NCBI GenBank assembly: GCA_031177685.1
Contig: JAPSGI010000001.1
Location: 186,001-250,000 of the forward strand
Length of the DNA stretch: 64,000 nt
Origin: Solirubrobacteraceae bacterium
Lineage (GTDB): Bacteria > Actinomycetota > Thermoleophilia > Solirubrobacterales > Solirubrobacteraceae
Direction of reading: 5' to 3'
Positions 45,001-51,811 of the stretch are shown here, one piece after another. Below the pieces are notes generated by a model that saw only the letters and a program-made list of their open reading frames with translations, had not been told where the DNA came from and made no database searches. A program made the translations under genes and the position numbers. Every line of letters starts with the position of its first letter. Positions within the stretch are counted from its first letter, which is position 1.

Positions 45001-45528
45001 GGCTGGCGCATCTACGGCGCGCACACGAACCCCGGCGGCGTGGACGGGAAATCGTGTCCGACCGGGAACCTGCCCGCGGGCCGTCAGTGGAGGGCGACGA
45101 CGTACGTCAATGGCTACCTGAGCGCGGGCAAGCCCCGGATCTTCGGAGCCATGTTCTGGCGCGACGCCGCAGTGGGGAGCAACCAGCTGATCTACGCGGA
45201 CGATGGAACGGCGCGCAGCCGCTACCGGCTGGCCTACCGCGCCGGCCTCCAGGGGCAGGCGAAGAGCGAGGCGTACACTTTCAACGCCAAGGATCGTAAT
45301 CATCACCGGCCGATGGACGGCGCCTATCTCGGTCTGCGCCTGCGCAAGTTCCCGCAGGGCGGCTATGGGTCCCCGACTTCGTCGGAGGTGACCCAGAGCA
45401 ACGATCTGCACGGCTTTTACTTCATGGACAGGCGCGACTTCGGCGTCTCGCCCTGGCTGGACTTCTGCACCGCCGGGCCCTTCTACAGGGTCCCGGACGA
45501 CCCTCCTGACAATCCATGCGACCCGTAG
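42076..45528 (+). CDS. Large exported protein of unknown function
   Basis: 1150 residues from ATG 42076 (ATGA overlap). Signal peptide at about 30-55 (GLAAWSLVAIAMLGAMVLS), a basic Arg/Ser/Ala linker, then a beta-propeller-like part (about 190-330: VAVAVGGGQVWVMAGG, LAYYGGEIYVLGTEG), two Ig-like/Bacterial-Ig segments (about 600-850 with HIDNEKPTGALDPL and NHGPVLGNF) and a C-terminal domain rich in Trp, Tyr and Cys (EGWCNSRRF..., WNEGWRIYG). No catalytic signature is visible. It presumably works with the two propeller proteins encoded on either side. Confidence 0.72.
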   Translation: MNSDPAMSHFHSTGRSSDMGGETIGSRRCGLAAWSLVAIAMLGAMVLSPTTAPSAGAATGPRVAALDTWPGAFSARTATKSRQSARRASRIRRRTARASRRPRSAPAAVPPSAATLSPRSGGDSGAGYQVADELNRVVSSASQQESSAPIEDPGPIALPVGGVIVDPLAAGVEENPPSVEQPNVSVDPYFPTNNLALGLFGSGFGRGDNFSQRVAVAVGGGQVWVMAGGSSSKLVYNFDTVELTPGHDEDGTANDIPASWPTGLSSLRDLAYYGGEIYVLGTEGSATTVKVFTPQGAVVRTLRPNVPTSDSAFTGLDVAWNELWLSRPANTTLNAEDILGQEIAIFDAHSGGLKGISRNPLSERRDISPRGWWDLAIVPEFGGAIVDRRMFARGTILPGLATNDSEGCTAVLVYACASADQRGVDAPWGMRWFLEIVSSAANGTYRPVKEFAVVKRSLAPQTAALDPLTDFLGPLGTSGYYLTQKREWEPYMAQNLGDPFTLSDIAYNNREVRIDWFGPLSKRDWQRGDNQCVSYIVSDADVFIVGAKGERRYELARGFEQIGYRIDGGPLQQIRTGITNAVGDYCIDTTTYSNGVHKIQLEARVGGRTITVENTQLHIDNEKPTGALDPLPTWAREQITVTGTLTDEWSKPRDWTLRVKRLSDENDNSIAGASWQTVCPNVTTPDPIGKYSCAWDTRQYGDGDYEVQAALRDNSLGILHREAETTPRNNEQTVTGYTSVDNHGPVLGNFAPALGEYGNETVEEVDSAVEWTQTDALSGMDSGLIQHNTAAGRCDGDWRDIGTSQASGEAEVPWNTAALPNGLLCLRALARDRAGNATEVRWQAIVSAKRFYAPPVPGSSGTVETEDPQRNYAGQDVGARPPARRGAGFRFNWGTSVAIKTPTAPQPFQLSQTSNPRPDPPFRCCAEAAFTAHRVGNGNSDNSLGFIEVGLITEGWCNSRRFDPATDAEHYGWNEGWRIYGAHTNPGGVDGKSCPTGNLPAGRQWRATTYVNGYLSAGKPRIFGAMFWRDAAVGSNQLIYADDGTARSRYRLAYRAGLQGQAKSEAYTFNAKDRNHHRPMDGAYLGLRLRKFPQGGYGSPTSSEVTQSNDLHGFYFMDRRDFGVSPWLDFCTAGPFYRVPDDPPDNPCDP

Positions 45529-47417
45529 CTGGCACGCATACGTTGTTTCCAGCCATCGGCGTCGGCGGAGTGTTGGGGCTGGTCGCCCTCTGCCAGGCGG
45601 TGGCCTGGGCGGAGCCCGGCGTGATCCGGTTTCCTGCAGGCACGCACATGCAGGTGGTCGGAGTGCATCCCGGTGACCGGGCGGGTGCGGCGGTGGCCGG
45701 AATCGGGGACTTCAACGGCGATCGCATACCGGATGTCGCGGTTGGCGCCCCGGGCACGAGGGCGAAGGGCCGCGGCGCGCCCGGTGCCGCCTACGTGGTG
45801 TTCGGCCGGCGCCGGGGGCCATCGACTGTGCGCCTTGCCGCGCTCGGTCATGCCGGTATGCGCATCGCCGGCGCGCGGTCTGGAGACCGTCTCGGAACGT
45901 CGGTGGCCGCGATCGGGGATGTAAACCGCGATGGTCTGTCGGACGTGGCGCTCGGGGCACCTGGCGTCGACCGCGGAACGCATCGCGACGCCGGCGCAGT
46001 CTACGTGCTGTTCGGGTCTCGGCGCGCCGGGGGCGTTCGCATCGATCGGCTGGGCGCCGGCGGCCTGGAGATCTTCGGCACGCAGACCTATGCGGGAGTA
46101 GGGGATTCGATCTCAGGCTCCGGCGACGTCAACGGGGACGGGATTCCGGACATGGCTCTGGGGTTGTTGGAGCAGCGCGCGAGCAGGACGCCTACCGCGC
46201 GCGTCGTCCTCGGCCCCTTGGCGGCGGGGACCGCACCGGTGGACTCCGCTCGCCTGCGGGGCTTTCAGGCCAGCGCCCCGGGTCCTCGCCCGCCGAGCGG
46301 GCGGCGTTTGCGACCACCATCACGCGTTCCGGTCGCCGGGGTGGGTGACGTGAACGGCGATCGCCTGGACGACGTGGCATTCGGCGACCCGGGAGGCGGA
46401 CCGTTCCAGCCCAGTTCGCTGTCGGCGTATGTTGCGTTCGGCCGCCGGAAGGAGGGCTCGGTCACGACGAGCGGCGGCAACGGGTTTGTCGTGTTCTCCC
46501 CCTCGGCCGGTTTCGGGCCGCTCGGCTTCGGGTTCGCCGTCACCGGCCGGGTAGACGCGACCGGGGACTCCGTTTCCGACATTTGGACGTCTGACGTGCG
46601 CTCAGGCGGCCCAGGCGGGGGGGAGACCGGGTCGGTGTACGCCTTCTCGGGCCGCGGCCGGGCCGAGGGCACCAATGTGACCGCGATCGACGGCTTGCTC
46701 CGGCTGCGCGAGGCGGAGCCGGGCGACGCGCTCGGCTGGTCGCTGACGGTCGCCCCCGATACCGCGGGAAGGCCGGGCTGGCTGGTCGCAGGGGCCCCGG
46801 GCCGCCGCGCCAAGAGCTGCCGGCGCACCGGCGCTCTGTACATGGTCCCGCTGCCGCTGCGGCGGGCCACCACCGAGCTCGCGGACTCGCGCGAGGTCCA
46901 CGAGGTGGTCGGCCGCCGCCCCGAGGGTGCGCTCGGCCAGGCAGTGGCCGACGCGGGGGACATGACCGGTGACCGGGTGCGGGAGGTGGTAGTCGGCGCC
47001 CCGGGCTGGGAAAGCGAGCGGGGACGCGCGCTTGCGGGGTCCGCCTATGTCCTGACGTTGCCGCGCACGAGAGCGCGCCTCGCGGACACGGTCGGGCCAC
47101 GCCTGTGCGTCCGCCGTCCGGCGCTGAGCGCGACGCGGCTCGCCCGCCGCTCGCGCCTGGCGGTTTCGGCAAGCGTCGACGAGGCGGCCACGGTCGACGC
47201 CAGGGCAACGCTGCGCACTCCGGACTCAAGGCTGATCGTCATGGACGGTCGCGCAGTCTCGCTCGCGGGCTCCGGCCGCGCCCTGGTCGAGTTGCGCGTC
47301 CCCTCCGAGGCCACGCGCGCAGCGCGACCCGGCGCGCGCCTCAAGCTGGAGGTCTGGGCGCGAGACCGCAGCGGCAACGTCTCGCGCCGCGAGTGGAAGG
47401 AGCGACTGGAGAGATGA
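45516..47417 (+). CDS. Exported seven-bladed FG-GAP (integrin-like) propeller protein
   Basis: 633 residues from ATG 45516, inside the last 13 bases of the preceding gene. Signal peptide (about 10-32: LFPAIGVGGVLGLVALCQAVAWA). FG-GAP repeats start near residues 64, 134, 204, 277, 346, 412 and 481, the first four with good DxNxDxxxD Ca loops (GDFNGDRIPD, GDVNRDGLSD, GDVNGDGIPD, GDVNGDRLDD). A C-terminal beta-sandwich (about 530-630) ends in GNVSRREWKERLER. It is essentially a free propeller plus an Ig-like domain. Confidence 0.82.
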   Translation: MRPVAGTHTLFPAIGVGGVLGLVALCQAVAWAEPGVIRFPAGTHMQVVGVHPGDRAGAAVAGIGDFNGDRIPDVAVGAPGTRAKGRGAPGAAYVVFGRRRGPSTVRLAALGHAGMRIAGARSGDRLGTSVAAIGDVNRDGLSDVALGAPGVDRGTHRDAGAVYVLFGSRRAGGVRIDRLGAGGLEIFGTQTYAGVGDSISGSGDVNGDGIPDMALGLLEQRASRTPTARVVLGPLAAGTAPVDSARLRGFQASAPGPRPPSGRRLRPPSRVPVAGVGDVNGDRLDDVAFGDPGGGPFQPSSLSAYVAFGRRKEGSVTTSGGNGFVVFSPSAGFGPLGFGFAVTGRVDATGDSVSDIWTSDVRSGGPGGGETGSVYAFSGRGRAEGTNVTAIDGLLRLREAEPGDALGWSLTVAPDTAGRPGWLVAGAPGRRAKSCRRTGALYMVPLPLRRATTELADSREVHEVVGRRPEGALGQAVADAGDMTGDRVREVVVGAPGWESERGRALAGSAYVLTLPRTRARLADTVGPRLCVRRPALSATRLARRSRLAVSASVDEAATVDARATLRTPDSRLIVMDGRAVSLAGSGRALVELRVPSEATRAARPGARLKLEVWARDRSGNVSRREWKERLER

Positions 47418-48349
47418 GAATCAGACACGTAATGATCGCGTCGCTGACCGTTGCCCTGTGGGCCTGTCCCGGACAGCCGGCGCTCGCGACGGTGGCGTCG
47501 GACATGGAGGCCGACCTGCGTGCCTCCGGGATATCGGACGTCACGGTCCAGGTACAGACGCCACCCGCCGCGCCCTCTGCCCTCAACGAGGACGCGGACT
47601 GGTCGGGCGTGACCCTAGACAGCCTCACCCCCTTCATGTCATCCGATCCGTTCCAGCCGTCGCCCGTAGCCCGGATCACCGTGGACCGAGACCCCGGCTC
47701 CCCACTGAAGGGAATCGTCGAGCCGCCTGGTGAGGCCACCTACACGATGGCGGTCGCCGAGCTTCCCAAGCTGAAGCTAGCGGTATGGGAGGCCCTGAAG
47801 CACGCCCTCGCTCAGGGCGCGAACCTCGCTGGTACCAGGCTCGACTTGCGCGAGGACGGTGCCGTCGTCTCCAGCGAGCTGACCAGCGCGCCGCAGCCCG
47901 GTGCCTACTCGCCGACACAGGACTCGCCCTCGGTGATGTCCAAGGATGCGGTTCGCCAACAGGTGGAGGGAGACTTTCCCGCCTGGGCGAAGGCGGCGCA
48001 GGTAACCGTCAGCGACGACTACGTCGGCGAGCGGATCGTGATGGCCCAGCTCGACTTGCCGCACGCTAGCTTCGCCTCGATCGACGTCGGCGAGCTGCTC
48101 CGCACCCTCATCAGCATGCAGATTCGCCTCCAGGACCAGGGAGCTCGTATCGGTCGGGTTCTGGCCCGGGTGGACGATCCCATCACCGGCGACCCCCTCT
48201 ACACCGCAGCAGCGGATGCCCTGTTCGGGTCGATGGAGCTGACGTGGTACTCCCCTCACGTTCGCGGTATCGCTCGCGGGCTCGTCGGGCCGGATGTCCG
48301 AAGCCTCGTGCCGCCAGTGAATTCCGGTCAGCTTCCTGCGGCGCCGTGA
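47414..48349 (+). CDS. Exported protein of unknown function, last gene of the propeller operon
   Basis: 311 residues from ATG 47414 (ATGA overlap). Signal peptide RHVMIASLTVALWACPGQPALA with a possible lipobox-like LWAC. The body is alpha/beta with repeated VEGDFPAWAKAAQVTVSDDYVG-type strands; no family recognised. Tight coupling and export signals on all four genes imply one surface assembly. Confidence 0.7.
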   Translation: MRIRHVMIASLTVALWACPGQPALATVASDMEADLRASGISDVTVQVQTPPAAPSALNEDADWSGVTLDSLTPFMSSDPFQPSPVARITVDRDPGSPLKGIVEPPGEATYTMAVAELPKLKLAVWEALKHALAQGANLAGTRLDLREDGAVVSSELTSAPQPGAYSPTQDSPSVMSKDAVRQQVEGDFPAWAKAAQVTVSDDYVGERIVMAQLDLPHASFASIDVGELLRTLISMQIRLQDQGARIGRVLARVDDPITGDPLYTAAADALFGSMELTWYSPHVRGIARGLVGPDVRSLVPPVNSGQLPAAP

Positions 48350-48596
48350 CTCAGCGGATCATCCCGAGAAGCACCACGGTGTAGTCGTCCCAGTCCATAG
48401 CCGCGGTCTGCGCCCGGTCACCTTGCGCAACATCCTCGACGTCGCTGGCGTCAGCCGAACGACCTGCGCCGCCTCCTCTAGACGCCCCCCGCGGGTACCG
48501 ATCCGGGTACCAATTTGAGCCCAACCGACCCCAGCTCAGCCCCCCGAAACCCCGCAAATACCGGCCAAATCGGTCCACCCGCACGCCTACGGCAGC
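48350..48596. other. Right end of island B
   Basis: No intact gene. A minus-strand frame (48351-48584) ending DWDDYTVVLLGMIR is open but unconvincing. Bases 48493-48520 are the second copy of the island-end sequence described at 37627, again 77 bases before the att repeat. Confidence 0.45.
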
Positions 48597-48640
<44 letters not shown>

Positions 48641-48647
48641 GATGATT

Positions 48648-48678
48648 CCCCGACCGGCCCTATGGCCGTTGGGGTTTT
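48648..48678 (+). terminator. Hairpin after att copy 3
   Basis: CCCC (48648) pairs with GGGG (48671) and GGCC (48656) with GGCC (48664), loop CTAT, one bulge, followed by TTTT. Likely the ancestral terminator of the tRNA, displaced by the insertions. Confidence 0.6.
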
Positions 48679-49290
48679 CTCGTTTTCGGATACCAGCTCG
48701 CTGGTGAGCGTCGCGGCGAGCGTGAGCTTCCGGAGGGCCTTGTCGGAAGACCACCTTGACGTTGAACGCGGCAAAGATGTCGGCCAGCGCTCCCGGTGTG
48801 GCCGTGCGCAGCGCTGGGCTCAGGTCCGGCAGTACGGCGAGCATTGCCTCGAATCTCGTCAGGGCGCGTGCTGTCGGGGCGGCTGGATTCGAGCGACCGT
48901 AGCGCCTCCTCAAGCGCGGCTCGCCGGGCGCCCAGCTCCTCGATACGGTCCTTCCCGGCGGCGACGACGGGATGATCGGAATCAGCTCGCCCTTGAGAAG
49001 GACGACCTCGCCGTCGTGGTCTCGCCACTCGGTTGTTGCTGAGCGGGCGAGATCGTGACGCAGCAGCCGGAGGCGATCGGAGCCGGGAAGGCGCCGCTCC
49101 ATGAAGTCAAGCAGCTCATCGAGGATGACCCCTTCCTTGCTGCCAAGGGTCCGTGGGTGCCCGGGTTCATCGGCGGCGACTGCGCCCCGGTTCCACATGA
49201 TCGGCAGCGGAACCAGTTCTTGCCTTCTGGTGGGTGCCCTCCATGCGCCGCTCGCACAGGCGGCTATGCACGCGGCTCGGAGCGATTAGG
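48660..49290 (-). pseudogene. Frameshifted remnant of a large serine recombinase
   Basis: Pieces of one protein occur in order on the minus strand but in changing frames: CERRMEGTHQKARTG (about 49259-49215) and WFRCRSC (zinc-ribbon), HPRTLGSKEGVILDELLDFM (about 49165-49100) with RLRLLRHDLA, a coiled coil KDRIEELGARRAALEEALRS (about 48950-48885), then LTRFEAMLAVLPDLSPALRT and ALADIFAAFNVKVVF (about 48880-48745). This order (zinc ribbon, recombinase linker, coiled coil, C-terminal motif) is that of large serine recombinases. At least three frameshifts and no resolvase domain: inactive. Confidence 0.65.
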
Positions 49291-49476
49291 TCCGTCCCTG
49301 TCGGTGTCCGGTCGCTGCGGGTAGGCGTGCGCTCGGGCGGGCTCGAAGCGCGCAAGGTGAAACCCGAGCGTCGCGGTCGGCGCGATCCCGCTCATCGGCA
49401 ACCTCGGCACTGCCTCCGCAGCGGCCGGGCGAGCGCGCCCGTCGACCGCTGTCGCCGCGTGCTCGAGGAGGATGGA

Positions 49477-49560
49477 TCGTGATCCGCCGGCTGCGATCCG
49501 AGGAAGGCGCCGTGCTTGTCGCCGGGCTGCTCCTGACCATCGTGATGATGCTAGGGCTAC
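49477..49560 (+). pseudogene. 5' fragment of a prepilin-like gene
   Basis: After GAGGAGG, a GTG at 49479 opens IRRLRSEEGAVLVAGLLLTI and a few more hydrophobic residues: a short basic leader, Glu after the G-type cleavage point and a hydrophobic helix, as in TadE/Flp-like prepilins. The reading then loses protein-like character around 49560. Probably a truncated 5' end at a rearrangement point. Confidence 0.4.
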
Positions 49561-49748
49561 GCGGCTGCGACGGTCTCCTCCTGAGCCTCGACCGCTGGTC
49601 CCGGGTTCGCCGGGCGGCGCTTCGAGGCCGGCTTGCGGTGGGTCTTCGACGTGGACTTCGGTCCGGTGGTGGTCGACACCGACTTGGCCGTGACGCGCTT
49701 CTTGAGCTGGTGCTTGCCCTTCTCGGGCCGCTCGAAATAGACGCCCAC
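49557..49748 (-). CDS. Small Lys/Thr/Ala-rich basic protein (tentative)
   Basis: 63 residues from GTG 49748: GVYFERPEKGKHQLKKRVTA followed by a Lys/Ser/Thr-rich tail and an acidic end (VEAQEETVAAA). The composition recalls small nucleic-acid-binding or histone-H1-like tails. No ribosome site is evident and no family is recognised; it may be a remnant. Confidence 0.35.
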   Translation of the reverse strand: MGVYFERPEKGKHQLKKRVTAKSVSTTTGPKSTSKTHRKPASKRRPANPGPAVEAQEETVAAA

Positions 49749-49774
49749 ATGGACCGCCAGGCGCGCAGCGACGC

Positions 49775-49915
49775 CTCGAGCTTGCACGCACCCCGCATGC
49801 CCCGACCGGCCTCGGCCGGCTCCACGGCGTCGAGCTGCTGCGAGTCGTCGGTACCTCTGAAGCGCTCCAAGCCGCTGCCGAGCACGCGCTGGCGCTGATC
49901 GAACGGCGCTCGTAA
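49775..49915 (+). pseudogene. 3' fragment of an unidentified gene
   Basis: A plus-strand frame ending at TAA 49915 reads RLELARTPHAPTGLGRLHGV and on to ALALIERRS, protein-like and well conserved in style, but with no start or upstream continuation. Looks like the stranded 3' end of a gene cut by the island events. Family not recognised. Confidence 0.3.
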
Positions 49916-49983
49916 CGGGGCGCGGCTCGTGGCCGAAGGGTGCGGGATCGCGCGGGTGGTCGGACCGCCTACTTCGGGTAAGA

Positions 49984-50014
49984 GGTTGACCGGTCGACCA
50001 AGTTCGGCTACCGT
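49984..50014 (+). promoter_or_regulatory. Promoter with 16-bp operator (site 1 of 4)
   Basis: GGTTGACCGGTCGACC (49984-49999) is a near-perfect palindrome. It contains the -35 TTGACC (49986-49991); 17 bases later is TACCGT (50009-50014), seven bases before the GTG start of the M24 peptidase. A bound regulator would block the -35. The same sequence recurs at 56509, 56571 and 61476. Confidence 0.75.
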
Positions 50015-50021
50015 TCCTCGC

Positions 50022-51209
50022 GTGAACGATTCGTCGACTCGCGGCGCCACACTGTCTCTGTCGGTCCCGTTCGATCAGCCGCGGCTCGACGCGCTGTTGG
50101 ACGCCGCCAGTCTCGACGCCGTCGTCGCCACGTCCCCGCACAACGTGCGTCAAATGCTCGGTGGCCACTTCTTCTTCATGTACGCGCTGGCCGACTCCAT
50201 CGGCCTGAGCCGTTACCTGCCGGCTGTCGCCTACCGGCGCGGCGCGCCCGAAGAGGCGCTGTACGTCGGAGCCGGGAACGAGGACTGGGCGACGGACATC
50301 GCGCCGCCGTGGGTCGGGGACGTGCGCAACGTGTCGTGGGGCGCTGACCAGACGGCCGAGCAGGTCGCCGACTGGTGTCGGGCGCGGCTGCCCTCCTCGG
50401 CGCGCGTCGGCATGGAGCTGCCATACCTGCCGGCGCAGGCGTACCGCGTCCTGCGCGCGCGAGGCCTGGAGATCGTGGACGCGACGCAGCTGCTCGAGTC
50501 GCTGCGCGCCGTCAAGCGCCCGCACGAGCTCGACGTCGTGCGACGTGCCTCGGGCGCGGTTGTCGACGCGATGCTCGCGACGTTCGCGCTCGTGCGCGAG
50601 GGAGACACGAAGGCGGAGATCTTCGAGCGCCTGCGTCGCGAGGAGACTGCTCGCGGCTTGACGTTCTGCTACGCGCTCGTCGCCGCCGGGGCGGAGACGA
50701 ACCGCGGTCCGTCGCCGCAGTCCCTGCACGCGGGAGAGATCCTGTCGCTCGACTCCGGCGCGACGTGCGACGGCTGGGTCGCCGACCTCACGCGGATGGC
50801 GATTCTCGGCGAGCCGACGGCGCGCCACCACGAGCTGCTGGCGCAGGTCGACCACGTGCAGCAAGCGGCGCGCGCGCACGCGGTGGCGGGAACACGCGGA
50901 GGTGATCTGTGCGATGCCGCGCATGCCGCGATCGCCACGTGCGAGGACCGCGCGCACATGTCCTTCCTCGCCCATGGGACCGGGCTCGTCACGCACGAGG
51001 CGCCGCGCCTGACGGCGACCGGCTCGCCGCCCTATCCGGCGACGCATGCGGAGCAGCCGCTCGAGGCCGGGATGGTGCTCTCGATCGAGTCGCAGGTGGC
51101 CGATTCCGAGGTCGGATTCGTCAAGCTCGAGGACACGGTGATCGTCGGCGCGGACGGCCCGGAGCCTGTCGCCGACCACGGCCGGGGCTGGAACCGGATC
51201 GGCGGCTGA
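50022..51209 (+). CDS. M24-family metallopeptidase (Xaa-Pro/creatinase-like)
   Basis: 395 residues from GTG 50022, chosen because a promoter lies just upstream and the frame starts there as a leaderless transcript. N-terminal creatinase-like domain (about 15-150), C-terminal pita-bread domain with all five metal ligands: Asp in LDSGATCDG, Asp in VADLTRM, His in LAHGTGLVTHE, Glu in SIESQVA and Glu in VKLEDTVIV. Substrate could be a Xaa-Pro peptide or another amide, as in ectoine and creatine hydrolases of this fold. It opens the catabolic cluster. Confidence 0.85.
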   Translation: MNDSSTRGATLSLSVPFDQPRLDALLDAASLDAVVATSPHNVRQMLGGHFFFMYALADSIGLSRYLPAVAYRRGAPEEALYVGAGNEDWATDIAPPWVGDVRNVSWGADQTAEQVADWCRARLPSSARVGMELPYLPAQAYRVLRARGLEIVDATQLLESLRAVKRPHELDVVRRASGAVVDAMLATFALVREGDTKAEIFERLRREETARGLTFCYALVAAGAETNRGPSPQSLHAGEILSLDSGATCDGWVADLTRMAILGEPTARHHELLAQVDHVQQAARAHAVAGTRGGDLCDAAHAAIATCEDRAHMSFLAHGTGLVTHEAPRLTATGSPPYPATHAEQPLEAGMVLSIESQVADSEVGFVKLEDTVIVGADGPEPVADHGRGWNRIGG

Positions 51210-51210
51210 C

Positions 51211-51811
51211 GTGTCAGCCGTGCTGCATCCCGACTGCCTGGAGATCCTGCGCCGCGTCGAGACGTGGGGCGCCGGCGACCAGGTGAGCGTCGATGAGGCG
51301 CGGGCGCTCGACCGTCGCCGCGCGCGCGAGCTTGGCGGCACCGGCAGGACATCGCCCAGGTTCGCGAGCTGCCGATCCGACCGGCGAGGGCGACGTTCCC
51401 GCGCGTCTCTTTCGTCCGTGCGAGGACATCGTTGACGGGGTGCTCGTGTGGCTGCACGGCGGCGGTTGGATACTCGGTTCGCCTGACGGCAGCGACGACC
51501 AGGCGCGGGCGCTGTCCAACGCGTCTGACTGCGCCGTGTTGTCGGTCGACTATCGGCTGGCGCCAGCCGGCGCGGTGACGCTGGTGGCGCGCGACCGCGG
51601 TGAGTGCGACGTGCTGCATGACGAGGGTGAGCGCTACGCACGACGGCTCGAGCAGGCTGGCACGCCGACCCAGCTGCACTTCTACGAGCGGGCGTGGGCT
51701 GCCCTGCAGACCGCCGGCGAGGCGGTCGGGGACACGTTGCGCGGCGAGCCGCTCGACGACCTCGAACCGGCGTCGGCCGAGGCGGCTCTGTCTTATGGCC
51801 ACAGCGCTTGA
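51211..51811 (+). pseudogene. Broken alpha/beta-hydrolase (HSL/lipase family)
   Basis: Starts as VSAVLHPDCLEILRRVETWG in one frame, shifts near 51340, and continues as VPARLFRPC...VLVWLHGGGWILGSPDG...VLSVDYRLAP, the HGGGW oxyanion motif of the hormone-sensitive-lipase family. Directly after DYRLAP the sequence jumps to ECDVLHDEGERYARRLEQAG, which belongs near the C-terminus. The GDSAGG nucleophile region (roughly 100 residues) is deleted, so it cannot be an active hydrolase. It sits between intact genes of the cluster. Confidence 0.75.

Noticed and set aside
48351-48584. 77-codon minus-strand gene
   Set aside because: Arg/Gly-rich, no ribosome site, overlaps the conserved island-end sequence; only the last 14 residues look protein-like.
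49286-50050. 254-codon minus-strand frame
   Set aside because: Covers the fragment junction and the M24 promoter/operator; low-complexity Arg/Pro/Ser translation.
51211-51435. Independent small protein after the M24 peptidase
   Set aside because: Its first 45 residues are the N-terminus of the broken lipase; the rest is frameshifted Arg/Ser-rich sequence.
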